From Vibrio coralliilyticus ATCC BAA-450 (GTDB taxonomy: Bacteria; Pseudomonadota; Gammaproteobacteria; Enterobacterales; Vibrionaceae), in the NCBI RefSeq assembly GCF_000176135.1, contig NZ_ACZN01000020.1:124001-188000 (forward strand): DNA of 64,000 bases, given 5' to 3'. A model generated the notes under the pieces. That model saw only the letters and a list, made by a program, of their open reading frames with translations. It was not told the DNA's origin and searched no databases. This document shows positions 1 through 8,203 of this stretch, piece by piece. Each line of letters opens with the position of its first letter. Position 1 is the stretch's first letter. Both the position numbers and the translations under genes were made by a program.

Positions 1-402
1 TTTGTAGCGTTCGAGTTCAGCTGGCTTGACCGGAAGCACTTTGCCATCTAATCGGTACTGCTGATAAACCGCTTCACCGTCCTTATTGAAACGAACATGC
101 ACTCGGTATTTCACCAGCCCTTGTTCGCCTTTAAGCTGTTCGCCTTCACGAATCAGTTCTCTCAGCTCCCCTTCCGTCCAGCTGTAGTCGGTTTTATACC
201 AACCGTAATCTCCTGCTGTGACATAGTCTGCGGCTGCGCTAGGAGAAGCAATCTTTTCCGTATACCAGTATAAGCTTGTGGCATCGCCCATGCTTTTCCC
301 GCCCGTGTAATAAGCGAACTGATCTAAGTTAGGAGTAGGAACGCTGGAAGAACAACCAACAATAAAAGAAGTGATTAGTGAAGAGAATAAACGTTTTTTC
401 AT
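1..402 (-). CDS. DUF1481-type lipoprotein, 3' end cut by window edge
   Basis: The first 134 codons of a leftward gene are present and the rest lies beyond base 1. The start at 402 gives a basic N-terminus (MKKR), a hydrophobic stretch and a lipobox ending in IVGC, with Cys17 as the predicted lipidated residue, so a periplasm-facing lipoprotein is likely. It lies directly downstream of hupA on the same strand, as the DUF1481 gene yjaH does in enterobacteria. That position and the length are the main reasons for the family call. The function of the family is unknown. The hairpin between hupA and this gene may limit readthrough. Confidence 0.72.
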   Translation of the reverse strand, partial: MKKRLFSSLITSFIVGCSSSVPTPNLDQFAYYTGGKSMGDATSLYWYTEKIASPSAAADYVTAGDYGWYKTDYSWTEGELRELIREGEQLKGEQGLVKYRVHVRFNKDGEAVYQQYRLDGKVLPVKPAELERYK

Positions 403-410
403 GACAGTGA

Positions 411-440
411 TGCGCCAAGACAGAAGACTACCTTGGCGCA
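411..440 (-). terminator. intercistronic hairpin between hupA and the DUF1481 gene
   Basis: TGCGCCAAG at 411-419 pairs with CTTGGCGCA at 432-440, giving a 9-bp perfect stem with a 12-base loop, eight bases past the hupA stop. No T-run follows on the minus strand, so it may act as an RNA-stabilising or attenuating hairpin and not as a full terminator. Confidence 0.45.
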
Positions 441-447
441 TTATAAA

Positions 448-720
448 TTATTTCACTGCGTCTTTCAGAGCTTTACCTGAAACAAATGCAGGAACGTTTG
501 CAGCAGCGATTTGGATCTCATCACCAGTTTTTGGGTTACGGCCAGTGCGAGCTGCACGGTGGTTTACTTTGAACGTACCAAAACCAATTAGTTGAACTTG
601 GTCACCCTCTTTAAGTGCATCAGTCACACCGTCAAGAGTTGCTTCAAGAGCAGCTTTAGCTTGTGCTTTAGATAGATCTGCTTTCTCTGCGATAAAGTCG
701 ATTAATTGGGTCTTGTTCAT
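448..720 (-). CDS. hupA: DNA-binding protein HU-alpha
   Basis: This 90-residue histone-like protein binds and bends DNA as a dimer in the nucleoid. It starts MNKTQLIDFIAEKADLSKAQ and carries the HU/IHF signature GFGTFKVNHRAARTGRNP with the DNA-contacting arm, then ends LKDAVK. An upstream in-frame ATG at 753 would add 11 residues not found in HU, so the ATG at 720 was chosen. The neighbours (DUF1481 gene downstream, yjaG nearby upstream) support the alpha and not the beta paralogue. Family and start are both secure. Confidence 0.96.
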   Translation of the reverse strand: MNKTQLIDFIAEKADLSKAQAKAALEATLDGVTDALKEGDQVQLIGFGTFKVNHRAARTGRNPKTGDEIQIAAANVPAFVSGKALKDAVK

Positions 721-1072
721 TAGGTTTCCCTTCTCATATGTTATCGAATTCAACTCACTCTAAAGCATAAATGCCCCATCTGGCAAAGGTTTGTAAGCGA
801 TCTTTAGCTTTCATGACGTACTTTTAACCATAATATGAGTAATAACTCACAATTTGTTACCTTCCTCTCCTATGCGAAGGCTTGTTTTTAATCATAATTA
901 ACCTTATTTATAAAACGCGGATAGTCCACGAAGCCTGATATTGTGGGGCCTGAAGCGAATATAAAATACTCACACCAATAATGCCCAGGCATAGTGACTC
1001 ATTTCATAATTGATAATTTTGATGAGTACATTGCAAAATTCGGTGGTGGTATAAACCTGATATAGGACATTT
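721..1072. other. intergenic region between hupA and the CNNM gene
   Basis: This 352-base AT-rich divergent gap must hold the leftward hupA promoter and the rightward promoter of the CNNM-type gene. I see no convincing RNA gene, terminator or well-matched operator in it. A short GC-richer patch at about 918-955 could fold weakly, but I cannot assign it. Confidence 0.5.
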
Positions 1073-2173
1073 ATGTTACTGCTAACCATCTACGTCTCTG
1101 TTGCGATTGGCGTATCCTTTATCTGCTCGGTCCTCGAAGCGGTTCTACTGAGTATTACTCCCAGCTATCTGGCACAACTGCGTCAGCAAGGCCATCCGGC
1201 CGCAGAGAAATTATCAAAATTAAAAGCGGATATCGACCGCCCACTAGCTTCAATTCTGACACTGAATACCATCGCTCACACTATCGGCGCCGCCAGTGCA
1301 GGTGCACAAGCTGCTGTAGTTTTTGGTAGCGAATGGCTAGGTGTATTCTCAGGTGTATTAACTCTGGGTATTCTTGTGCTATCGGAAATTGTGCCTAAAA
1401 CCATTGGCGCAACATACTGGCGTCAGCTGTCTCCTCTTGCAGCCATTACGTTACGTTGGATGGTGTGGGCACTGACACCGTTTGTGTGGTTTTCAGAGCA
1501 GATCACTAAACGCCTTGCCCGCGGTCACCAAGCACCAAAGATGCGTGATGAACTCTCTGCGATGGCGATTCTGGCTAAAGAGAGCGGTGAATTTGCAGAA
1601 GGTGAGACGAAAATTCTCAACAACCTGCTTGGCATTCAGGACGTTCCTGTCACTCAGGTCATGACACCACGTCCGGTCGTGTTCCGTGTTGACGCTGAAA
1701 TGAGCATCAATGAATTTCTGGCTCAGCATAAAGACACACCGTTTTCTCGCCCACTGGTTTACAGCCAGTCCAAAGACAATATCATCGGTTTTGTACACCG
1801 CTTAGAGATGTTTAAACTTCAGCAGGCAGGTTGTGGTGAGAAGCAGTTAGGAGCAGTGATGCGTCCGGTTCACGTACTACTGAACAACTTATCTTTGCCA
1901 AAAGCGTTTGAGCAGATGATGGCGAAGCGCCTCCAGTTGGCGATGGTTGTTGATGAATACGGCACCATTCAAGGAATCCTAACGCTGGAAGATATCTTCG
2001 AGCACTTAGTTGGAGAAGAGATCGTCGATGAAGCGGACAGAGCTACCGACATGCAAGAGCTTGCGTTTGAGCGTTGGGAGAAATGGAAAGAGACACACGG
2101 CGTGATTGAAAGTCGTGATGACGATGAAGAAAATCAGGTTTCTGAACTACAAACCAAGAAAGAAGACCACTAA
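1073..2173 (+). CDS. CNNM/CorC-family membrane protein with CBS pair (hemolysin-like)
   Basis: The 366-residue protein has an N-terminal CNNM (DUF21) domain with hydrophobic segments near residues 1-25, 60-85, 90-112 and 125-140, including the family-typical EIVPKTIGA. A tandem CBS-domain pair follows (about 190-320; motifs VTQVMTPRPVVFRVD and MVVDEYGTIQGILTLEDIFEHLVGEEIVDE). Relatives are implicated in Mg/Co efflux or membrane-stress tolerance; 'hemolysin' in the family name is historical. There is no C-terminal CorC transporter-associated domain after the CBS pair; the tail is short and acidic. It stands alone between hupA and yjaG, which are adjacent in E. coli, so it looks inserted there. 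Confidence 0.88.
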   Translation: MLLLTIYVSVAIGVSFICSVLEAVLLSITPSYLAQLRQQGHPAAEKLSKLKADIDRPLASILTLNTIAHTIGAASAGAQAAVVFGSEWLGVFSGVLTLGILVLSEIVPKTIGATYWRQLSPLAAITLRWMVWALTPFVWFSEQITKRLARGHQAPKMRDELSAMAILAKESGEFAEGETKILNNLLGIQDVPVTQVMTPRPVVFRVDAEMSINEFLAQHKDTPFSRPLVYSQSKDNIIGFVHRLEMFKLQQAGCGEKQLGAVMRPVHVLLNNLSLPKAFEQMMAKRLQLAMVVDEYGTIQGILTLEDIFEHLVGEEIVDEADRATDMQELAFERWEKWKETHGVIESRDDDEENQVSELQTKKEDH

Positions 2174-2177
2174 TAAA

Positions 2178-2200
2178 ATCGGGAGCCTATGGCTCCCGAT
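2178..2200. terminator. bidirectional terminator-like hairpin
   Basis: ATCGGGAGCC and GGCTCCCGAT form a 10-bp stem with a three-base loop, between the convergent stops of the CNNM gene (2173) and yjaG (2206). U-tracts are short. Confidence 0.7.
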
Positions 2201-2205
2201 TCACA

Positions 2206-2793
2206 TTAAAGGCTGACGCCAATATTGCTGATACCATCTTCTCTCAGCTCAAAGCGAAGATCTTTAATCAGTTCAATGTCTCGTTCCTGAGCATCTTTCA
2301 GTGGACGGAAAATAGCCCACTGCACATCCCACTCTTCACAAACCGCTTCATTGTCTTTCTGATTATCATTAGTTATTTCGAGGCCAGTTTGCGCTTCTTC
2401 TAGCTGAGCCACCGTCTGTACCGACTGTTGACTGATTTTTTGCATGCTTTCAAATAAGTCATCGCGATCCAACAGGCCGTGTAGCAGGGTAGACAAACCA
2501 ATACAGGCATCAATCGCGGGGTAGACACCATAAAAATCAAAATCTTCAGAACTTGGAATAATCTCTTCTAACTTCTCCAACTGGCGCTCATAATTAACCT
2601 TGGCACTCTTGACTGTTAGTTGCTCCCAAATGCTATCCAGAATATCGCGATAAATACGTGGCTCTGCAAATTCCGTGCTGTCACAAAACATCGCAAAATT
2701 AGGGTACATACGTTCACACAGACACGCCATAAAGGTAATCTGCTTCCAAGGTTCTAACTTCTCAAGACGAAGTTGAAGAGGGTTCTGTAGCAT
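2206..2793 (-). CDS. yjaG: YjaG family protein (DUF416)
   Basis: This 195-residue soluble, mostly helical protein matches the YjaG/DUF416 family in length, in its start (MLQNPLQLRLEKLEPWKQ) and in the conserved early block FMACLCERMYPNF. The segment DFYGVYPAIDACIGLSTLLH is also typical. Function is unknown. In E. coli yjaG sits just upstream of hupA; here the CNNM gene separates them. It is convergent with the CNNM gene and divergent from the dehydrogenase gene at 2864. Confidence 0.85.
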   Translation of the reverse strand: MLQNPLQLRLEKLEPWKQITFMACLCERMYPNFAMFCDSTEFAEPRIYRDILDSIWEQLTVKSAKVNYERQLEKLEEIIPSSEDFDFYGVYPAIDACIGLSTLLHGLLDRDDLFESMQKISQQSVQTVAQLEEAQTGLEITNDNQKDNEAVCEEWDVQWAIFRPLKDAQERDIELIKDLRFELREDGISNIGVSL

Positions 2794-2863
2794 AAGGACT
2801 CATTGGTTCAGAAAAAGACAGCGGAAGTGTACTTGATAACCATAGTGGAAAAAAGCGAAGCCG

Positions 2864-3784
2864 ATGAACAATTTCACCAACAAAGTCTATTTACTGACTG
2901 AGCACAACGAAACTTACCAGCAGCAGATCGACAAGCTGCAGTTACCGGATCTCGAGATCACCGACAATCCAGAAGATGCTTCTATTTTACTCGCCTCTCC
3001 ACCACTGGTCGCCAAACGGCTTAGTGATTTTCCCAACGTAGAGTGGATGCAATCGGTTTATGCTGGAGTCGACGCTCTCACCACCAACACCCCGAATTTT
3101 CTCCTCACCAATGTGAAGGGGATATTTGGTCAGCAAATCTCGGAATACGTTCTCGGTTACCTTATTCAACATCATCGCCACTTTTTGCACTATCAAGAAA
3201 GTCAGAATCAGGCCAAATGGGAGCCCAAACCCTATCAATCTCTAAGCGCACTCACTTTATTGATTTTAGGGACTGGCTCAATAGGTAACCATCTCGCCAA
3301 AACGGCTCAGGCATTTGGCATAAAAGTGATCGGTATTAACCGCAGTGGTATTCCGTCCATGCATTCTCCTTTTGACGAAACTTACCATATTCAGGAGCTA
3401 GACAGTGTACTGAGCCGAGTCGATGTGGTAGTTAACACGCTGCCCAGTACCAAAGAAACACATCATCTACTTAATCATCAGTCTCTCAGTCACTGCCAAT
3501 CCGCCTTACTATTCAATGTGGGCCGCGGTGATGTCGTGTGTGAGAACGGTTTACTTGCCGCTATAGAAGAGCAAGCCATTGCCCATGCCTTTCTTGATGT
3601 GTTTGAAAACGAGCCACTCGAAGCCAGCCATCCATTCTGGCACCACCCAGCTGTTACAATCACTCCGCATATCGCCGCTCTTAGCTTCCCTGAACAGGTA
3701 GTCGAGATCTTTGCTGACAACTATCAACGTTGGCGAGATGGGTTTTCTCTACTGAATGAAGTCGATCTCGACAAAGGTTACTGA
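2864..3784 (+). CDS. D-2-hydroxyacid dehydrogenase (GhrA-like)
   Basis: The 306-residue NAD(P)-dependent 2-hydroxyacid dehydrogenase has a Rossmann motif GTGSIGNHLA at about residue 137. NVGRGDVV carries the catalytic Arg region, DVFENEPL the Glu, and TITPHIAA the catalytic His near 270. The length and overall organisation fit the glyoxylate/hydroxypyruvate reductase branch, although the exact substrate cannot be read. Its TGA overlaps the ATG of the uracil-DNA glycosylase gene by one base (TGATG at 3782-3786), so the two are probably translated from one message. Confidence 0.85.
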   Translation: MNNFTNKVYLLTEHNETYQQQIDKLQLPDLEITDNPEDASILLASPPLVAKRLSDFPNVEWMQSVYAGVDALTTNTPNFLLTNVKGIFGQQISEYVLGYLIQHHRHFLHYQESQNQAKWEPKPYQSLSALTLLILGTGSIGNHLAKTAQAFGIKVIGINRSGIPSMHSPFDETYHIQELDSVLSRVDVVVNTLPSTKETHHLLNHQSLSHCQSALLFNVGRGDVVCENGLLAAIEEQAIAHAFLDVFENEPLEASHPFWHHPAVTITPHIAALSFPEQVVEIFADNYQRWRDGFSLLNEVDLDKGY

Positions 3785-4416
3785 TGCTAGAAGATCTGCT
3801 CCAACAAATTCGCCAATGCCGGCTGTGCGAGCCTAATCTACCCCTGGGAGCCAATCCCATTATTCAGGCGAGTAAAGAAGCCAAGCTACTGATCATCGGC
3901 CAAGCGCCAGGGACCCGAGTGCACAAAACGTCCATCCCTTGGAATGACCCGAGCGGTGACAGGTTAAGACAATGGCTTAAGCTTGATAAAACGGCCTTTT
4001 ATGACGCGACCAAGATAGCCATCATGCCCATGGGGCTGTGTTATCCCGGCAAAGGCAAAAGCGGTGATCTCCCTCCAAGAAAAGAGTGTGCCCCGCAATG
4101 GCACAGTAAGGTGCTCGAACAACTGCCTAACATCGGTATGACGCTGTTGATAGGCCAGTATGCACAAAACTATTATCTGCAAGACAAACCGAAAACACTC
4201 ACCGAAACCGTCAGAGCGTGGCAGCAGTGGGCACCTCACTATTTGCCCCTACCTCACCCTTCTCCGAGAAATACTTTGTGGTTAAAGCGTAACCCTTGGT
4301 TCGAAGCCGAAGTGGTGCCTTTTATCCGCGAATACGTTCATGCTCATATAGGGCTTGAACAAGAAACGAGTTTTGAATCAGCTCGTATTTCTGTAATAAA
4401 GTTTCAACAAATATAG
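3784..4416 (+). CDS. uracil-DNA glycosylase family protein (Fe-S type, family 4/5-like)
   Basis: The 210-residue protein is predicted to remove uracil or related damaged bases from DNA. It has the active-site motif IIGQAPG (about residue 38) and the C-terminal HPSPRN motif. Four cysteines, CRLC at 11-14 and Cys in GLCYPG and KECAPQ spaced by 15 residues, follow the Cys-x2-Cys-xn-Cys-x(14-17)-Cys pattern that binds a 4Fe-4S cluster in family 4/5 enzymes. It is coupled to the upstream dehydrogenase by a one-base overlap; no metabolic link is obvious. It is distinct from the classic Ung. Confidence 0.82.
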   Translation: MLEDLLQQIRQCRLCEPNLPLGANPIIQASKEAKLLIIGQAPGTRVHKTSIPWNDPSGDRLRQWLKLDKTAFYDATKIAIMPMGLCYPGKGKSGDLPPRKECAPQWHSKVLEQLPNIGMTLLIGQYAQNYYLQDKPKTLTETVRAWQQWAPHYLPLPHPSPRNTLWLKRNPWFEAEVVPFIREYVHAHIGLEQETSFESARISVIKFQQI

Positions 4417-4437
4417 AAAAAATAGCCACATCACCTT

Positions 4438-4466
4438 AGTTGCATTCACTTGCACAATATTTGCAA
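4438..4466 (+). promoter_or_regulatory. three phased TTGCA direct repeats upstream of ppc
   Basis: TTGCA occurs at 4440, 4450 and 4461, i.e. at 10- and 11-base spacing, so all three face the same side of the helix. The first lies in GTTGCATT, the octamer recognised by CytR. This could be a regulator site in the ppc promoter region, but the assignment is inference. Confidence 0.35.
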
Positions 4467-4564
4467 TCTTAGCCTACAGCATTTGACTCACAGCGATATT
4501 TTTCGCTAGATTGTCTACTTAACAAGGAACAATGGATGTAATTTTTTTACAAGGCAGGACGACA

Positions 4565-7198
4565 ATGAACGAGAAATACTCTGCACTCAGAAGCAACGTG
4601 AGCATGTTGGGACACTTGCTCGGTAATACCATTAAGGACGCCCATGGTGATGCACTTCTGGAAAAAGTAGAAACGATTCGTAAGCTTTCTAAGTCTGCGC
4701 TTTCTGGCAATCAATCAGATCGTGAAAGCTTGATTGAGGAAATTAAAAGCCTACCCGATGAGCAACTGACGCCTGTTGCCCACGCTTTCAACCAGTTCCT
4801 CAACCTGACGAACATGGCGGAGCAGTACCACACTATTTCACGTCATTGCGATGCACATGTCTGCGAACCAGACGCCATCAACAACCTGTTTTCCAAACTT
4901 AGCCAAAACGACATAAGCAAACTCGACACTGCTCAAGCGGTGCGAGCTCTCAACATTGAGTTAGTGCTTACTGCGCACCCAACCGAAATCACTCGACGCA
5001 CCATGATCAACAAGCTGGTCAAAATCAATAAGTGTTTGTCGAAACTAGAGTTAAACGACCTGTCAGCCAAAGAACGCCAGAAGACTGAACGTCGCCTCGA
5101 ACAATTGATTGCCCAAGGCTGGCACTCTGACACTATTCGTCAGCAGCGTCCAACCCCTCTTGATGAAGCCAAATGGGGCTTTGCCGTCGTCGAGAACTCC
5201 CTGTGGGAAGCAGTGCCTGACTTCTTACGCGAATTGGATGGTCGTCTGCGTGGTTATCTTGAAGAAGGCCTGCCTATTGATGCTCGCCCTGTGCATTTCT
5301 CTTCTTGGATGGGTGGCGACCGTGATGGTAACCCATTTGTCACCCACACTATTACCCGAGAAGTCATGCTGCTGTCACGCTGGAAAGCCGCAGATCTCTA
5401 CCTCAATGACATCAATGAGCTGGTCAGTGAACTGTCGATGACCCGCTGCAATGACGCGGTACGCTCGCTCGCGGGAGAAGACGAACACGAACCTTACCGC
5501 GCCGTACTGAAACAGCTGCGAGCTTTGCTGACTGAAACCAAAGAAATACTGGATGCCAAAGTAAATGGTCAGAAGCTGGCTGTTAAAGCTCCCCTTCAAT
5601 GTGTCGAGCAGTTATGGGAACCTCTTTATGCTTGTTACCAATCTCTTCATGAGTGCGGTATGGGCATCATTGCTGATGGCTCGCTTCTCGACACGCTACG
5701 CCGAATCAAAGCCTTTGGGGTTCATCTGGTACGCCTCGATATTCGTCAGGAAAGTACGCGCCACTCCGATGCTTTATCAGAGCTGACTCGCTACCTTGGC
5801 ATTGGTGATTACAACCAGTGGAGCGAACAGGACAAGATAGCGTTTTTGACCAATGAGCTGGCTTCTAAACGCCCACTTCTCCCACGTGACTGGCAACCAT
5901 CCGAGCAAGTCCAAGAAGTACTCGATACCTGTAAGATTGTCGCCGCCCAGCCACGTGAAGCCTTTGGGGCTTACGTGATTTCTATGGCGCGCACGGCTTC
6001 TGACGTATTGGCCGTACATTTACTTCTGCAAGAAGCAGGCTGTCCATATCGCATGGATGTCTGCCCACTGTTTGAAACGTTAGACGATCTGAATAATGCC
6101 GAATCCGTGATCAAACAATTGATGGGCATTGATCTCTACCGTGGCTTTATCCAGAACCACCAAATGGTGATGATCGGTTACTCTGATTCTGCAAAAGATG
6201 CTGGTGTGATGTCAGCGGGCTGGGCTCAGTATCATGCGATGGAAGCACTGGTCAAAGTCGCTGAAGAAGAAGGGGTTGAACTGACACTATTCCATGGTCG
6301 AGGTGGCACCATTGGTCGAGGCGGTGCGCCCGCTCATGCAGCTCTATTGTCTCAACCACCGAAGAGCTTGAAAGGTGGCCTGCGAGTGACAGAACAAGGG
6401 GAAATGATCCGCTTCAAGCTGGGCTTACCTGAAGTTGCTGTCAATAGCTTCAATCTATATGCCAGTGCGATCTTGGAAGCTAACCTGCTGCCGCCTCCCG
6501 AACCAAAACAAGAGTGGCGTGATCTGATGAATGTACTTTCAGAGGTCAGTTGTGAGGCGTATCGAAGTGTTGTTCGCGGTGAACCTGACTTTGTTCCGTA
6601 CTTCCGTCAGGCAACGCCAGAATTGGAGTTAGGTAAACTACCTCTTGGCTCTCGCCCCGCTAAACGTAATCCAAAAGGTGGCGTAGAAAGCTTACGTGCA
6701 ATTCCATGGATCTTCTCTTGGAGTCAAAACCGTTTGGTTCTACCGGCGTGGTTAGGTGCTGGTGAAGCCATTCAATACTCCATCGATAAAGGTCATCAGG
6801 CGCTACTCGAAGAGATGTGTCGTGAGTGGCCGTTCTTCTCCACTCGCTTAGGCATGCTGGAAATGGTGTACACCAAGTGTAACCTTGAGATCTCACGTTA
6901 CTATGATGAGCGCTTAGCTGATCCTAAACTGCTGCCTCTTGGCGATAAGCTGCGAGCTCAACTTCAGCAAGATATCAAAGCGGTACTCAACGTTGAAAAC
7001 AACGAGAACCTGATGCAAAGCGATCCGTGGGGTCAGGAGTCAATCCGTCTGCGTAACATTTACGTCGAGCCATTGAACATGCTGCAGGCTGAACTGCTTT
7101 ATCGTACTCGTCAGAGCGACGCTGCGTCACCTGAGCTGGAAGAAGCATTGATGGTAACTATCGCTGGTATTGCAGCGGGCATGCGCAACACAGGATAA
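4565..7198 (+). CDS. ppc: phosphoenolpyruvate carboxylase
   Basis: This 877-residue cytoplasmic enzyme carboxylates phosphoenolpyruvate to oxaloacetate, refilling the TCA cycle. Signature pieces are LTAHPTE with the catalytic His (about 138), MGGDRDGNPFVT, the active-site GYSDSAKDAG, FHGRGGTIGRGG near 580, and the C-terminal MRNTG that ends all PEPCs. The family N-terminus MNEKYSALRSNVSMLG begins at 4565. The in-frame ATG at 4532 has its own AAGGA but would add 11 non-family residues. A terminator follows the gene. Confidence 0.96.
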   Translation: MNEKYSALRSNVSMLGHLLGNTIKDAHGDALLEKVETIRKLSKSALSGNQSDRESLIEEIKSLPDEQLTPVAHAFNQFLNLTNMAEQYHTISRHCDAHVCEPDAINNLFSKLSQNDISKLDTAQAVRALNIELVLTAHPTEITRRTMINKLVKINKCLSKLELNDLSAKERQKTERRLEQLIAQGWHSDTIRQQRPTPLDEAKWGFAVVENSLWEAVPDFLRELDGRLRGYLEEGLPIDARPVHFSSWMGGDRDGNPFVTHTITREVMLLSRWKAADLYLNDINELVSELSMTRCNDAVRSLAGEDEHEPYRAVLKQLRALLTETKEILDAKVNGQKLAVKAPLQCVEQLWEPLYACYQSLHECGMGIIADGSLLDTLRRIKAFGVHLVRLDIRQESTRHSDALSELTRYLGIGDYNQWSEQDKIAFLTNELASKRPLLPRDWQPSEQVQEVLDTCKIVAAQPREAFGAYVISMARTASDVLAVHLLLQEAGCPYRMDVCPLFETLDDLNNAESVIKQLMGIDLYRGFIQNHQMVMIGYSDSAKDAGVMSAGWAQYHAMEALVKVAEEEGVELTLFHGRGGTIGRGGAPAHAALLSQPPKSLKGGLRVTEQGEMIRFKLGLPEVAVNSFNLYASAILEANLLPPPEPKQEWRDLMNVLSEVSCEAYRSVVRGEPDFVPYFRQATPELELGKLPLGSRPAKRNPKGGVESLRAIPWIFSWSQNRLVLPAWLGAGEAIQYSIDKGHQALLEEMCREWPFFSTRLGMLEMVYTKCNLEISRYYDERLADPKLLPLGDKLRAQLQQDIKAVLNVENNENLMQSDPWGQESIRLRNIYVEPLNMLQAELLYRTRQSDAASPELEEALMVTIAGIAAGMRNTG

Positions 7199-7216
7199 AC
7201 TTGTAACAAAGTACAA

Positions 7217-7243
7217 AAAAGGCTGTCTCAACGGGCAGCCTTT
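7217..7243 (+). terminator. ppc terminator
   Basis: AAGGCTG and CAGCCTT arms with a ten-base loop, preceded by an A-run and followed by TT, 20 bases after the ppc stop. Confidence 0.75.
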
Positions 7244-7342
7244 ACTATATCTGATTCTAAAAACGTCAAATCAAATAGCATTATTTAAACAAAAAAGTGG
7301 CAAAACTATCAATCAAGCAGGACAATAAACTAAAATATCCAT

Positions 7343-7364
7343 TTATTGAGCAAATTATCAGTTT
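7343..7364 (+). promoter_or_regulatory. LuxR/HapR/SmcR-type operator upstream of aphA
   Basis: The 22-base site begins TTATTGA and contains TTATCA in its right half, agreeing at about 16 of 22 positions with the vibrio LuxR consensus as I recall it (TTATTGATAA joined to TTTATCAATAA with one base shared). It is centred about 60 bases upstream of a TATACT -10 candidate. In vibrios LuxR/HapR directly represses aphA, so the position makes sense. Confidence 0.6.
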
Positions 7365-7489
7365 TTTGGGTTATTTTGTCCTTCTATTCCACTTTATGCT
7401 TATTATTTAGATATACTAATGCTCCCTTGCGATACACAACAACATCTACATATCGCTCTAGGTGATAAAACGGCTTTTAAGGTGACATG

Positions 7490-7513
7490 GCCAACTTTGT
7501 TGGCGCTGCTTAA
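7490..7513 (+). promoter_or_regulatory. aphA leader hairpin and candidate Qrr sRNA pairing region
   Basis: GCCAAC (7490-7495), TTT, GTTGGC (7499-7504) form a perfect 6-bp hairpin. GTTGGC and the following GCTTAA (7508-7513) are complementary, in the correct order, to GCCAAC in the Qrr core and UUAAGC in Qrr stem-loop 1. Qrr RNAs activate aphA in studied vibrios; that this hairpin is the target is inference. Confidence 0.5.
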
Positions 7514-7598
7514 AGAAATTAACTGATGATAAGTGCCACAGAAGCACGACAGTAACTAAGCAGTTGTTAGTAGTTATTTGACCATTTGGATTGAAGAC

Positions 7599-8138
7599 AT
7601 GTCATTACCACACGTTATCCTGACAGTTCTGAGCACACGCGACGCAACTGGATATGATATCACCAAAGAATTTTCCGCCACTATTGGTTACTTCTGGAAA
7701 GCAAGCCACCAACAAGTTTACCGCGAGCTGAATAAAATGGCTCAGAATGAGTTGGTTACCTGCGTATTAGAACCTCAAGAAGGCAAACCAGACCGCAAAG
7801 TATATTCGATCACAGATTCAGGCCGTGTCGCTTTAGGTGAATGGTTCGATCAGCCAACAGCGCACCCAACAGTTCGTGATGAATTCTCCGCTAAGTTGAT
7901 GGCTTGCGCCGTTCAACCTTCCGCACCTTATCGTGAACAACTGGCTGAATTGGTTGAGGAATCACGCAAGCTAGTGGCTCACTATCAAGAAATAGAAAAT
8001 GCGTACTATTCAACTCCTGCAACTTTGGATAAACAGCAGCGCTTGGAACGTTTAACGCTTCGCCGTAATCTATTGGTTCGCCAAGCTTGGATTGAATGGG
8101 CTGAAGAAGTACTCGCTGAATTAGCCTCTCTAGGCTAA
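7599..8138 (+). CDS. aphA: quorum-sensing/virulence regulator AphA (PadR family)
   Basis: The 179-residue winged-helix PadR-family protein begins MSLPHVILTVLSTRDATGYD, the N-terminus of vibrio AphA. The winged helix covers about 1-90 (SHQQVYRELNKM recognition region, wing GKPDRKVYSIT) and an antiparallel coiled-coil dimerisation domain covers 100-179. AphA is the low-cell-density master regulator, opposing LuxR/HapR. A TTG at 7578 extends the frame by seven residues, but the ATG at 7599 matches the family. The LuxR-type site and possible Qrr target upstream fit its known place in the circuit. A bidirectional terminator separates it from cysE. Confidence 0.93.
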   Translation: MSLPHVILTVLSTRDATGYDITKEFSATIGYFWKASHQQVYRELNKMAQNELVTCVLEPQEGKPDRKVYSITDSGRVALGEWFDQPTAHPTVRDEFSAKLMACAVQPSAPYREQLAELVEESRKLVAHYQEIENAYYSTPATLDKQQRLERLTLRRNLLVRQAWIEWAEEVLAELASLG

Positions 8139-8144
8139 TGCGAT

Positions 8145-8180
8145 AAAAAAGGGTTGAAGCCAAAACTTCAACCCTTTTTT
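8145..8180. terminator. bidirectional terminator between aphA and cysE
   Basis: GGGTTGAAG and CTTCAACCC pair across a six-base CCAAAA loop, flanked by an A-run on the left and a T-run on the right, so it works in both directions for the two convergent genes. Confidence 0.9.
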
Positions 8181-8203
8181 GTTTTCTTATCAGCGGTTCA
8201 GTG

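Larger units (their letters stand above)
7199..7598. other. ppc-aphA intergenic region with aphA control sequences
   Basis: The 400 bases contain the ppc terminator (7217-7243), a LuxR/HapR-type operator (7343-7364), a TATACT -10-like hexamer at 7412-7417, and an aphA leader with a short perfect hairpin (7490-7504). The length fits a long, regulated aphA promoter and 5' UTR. Confidence 0.7.
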
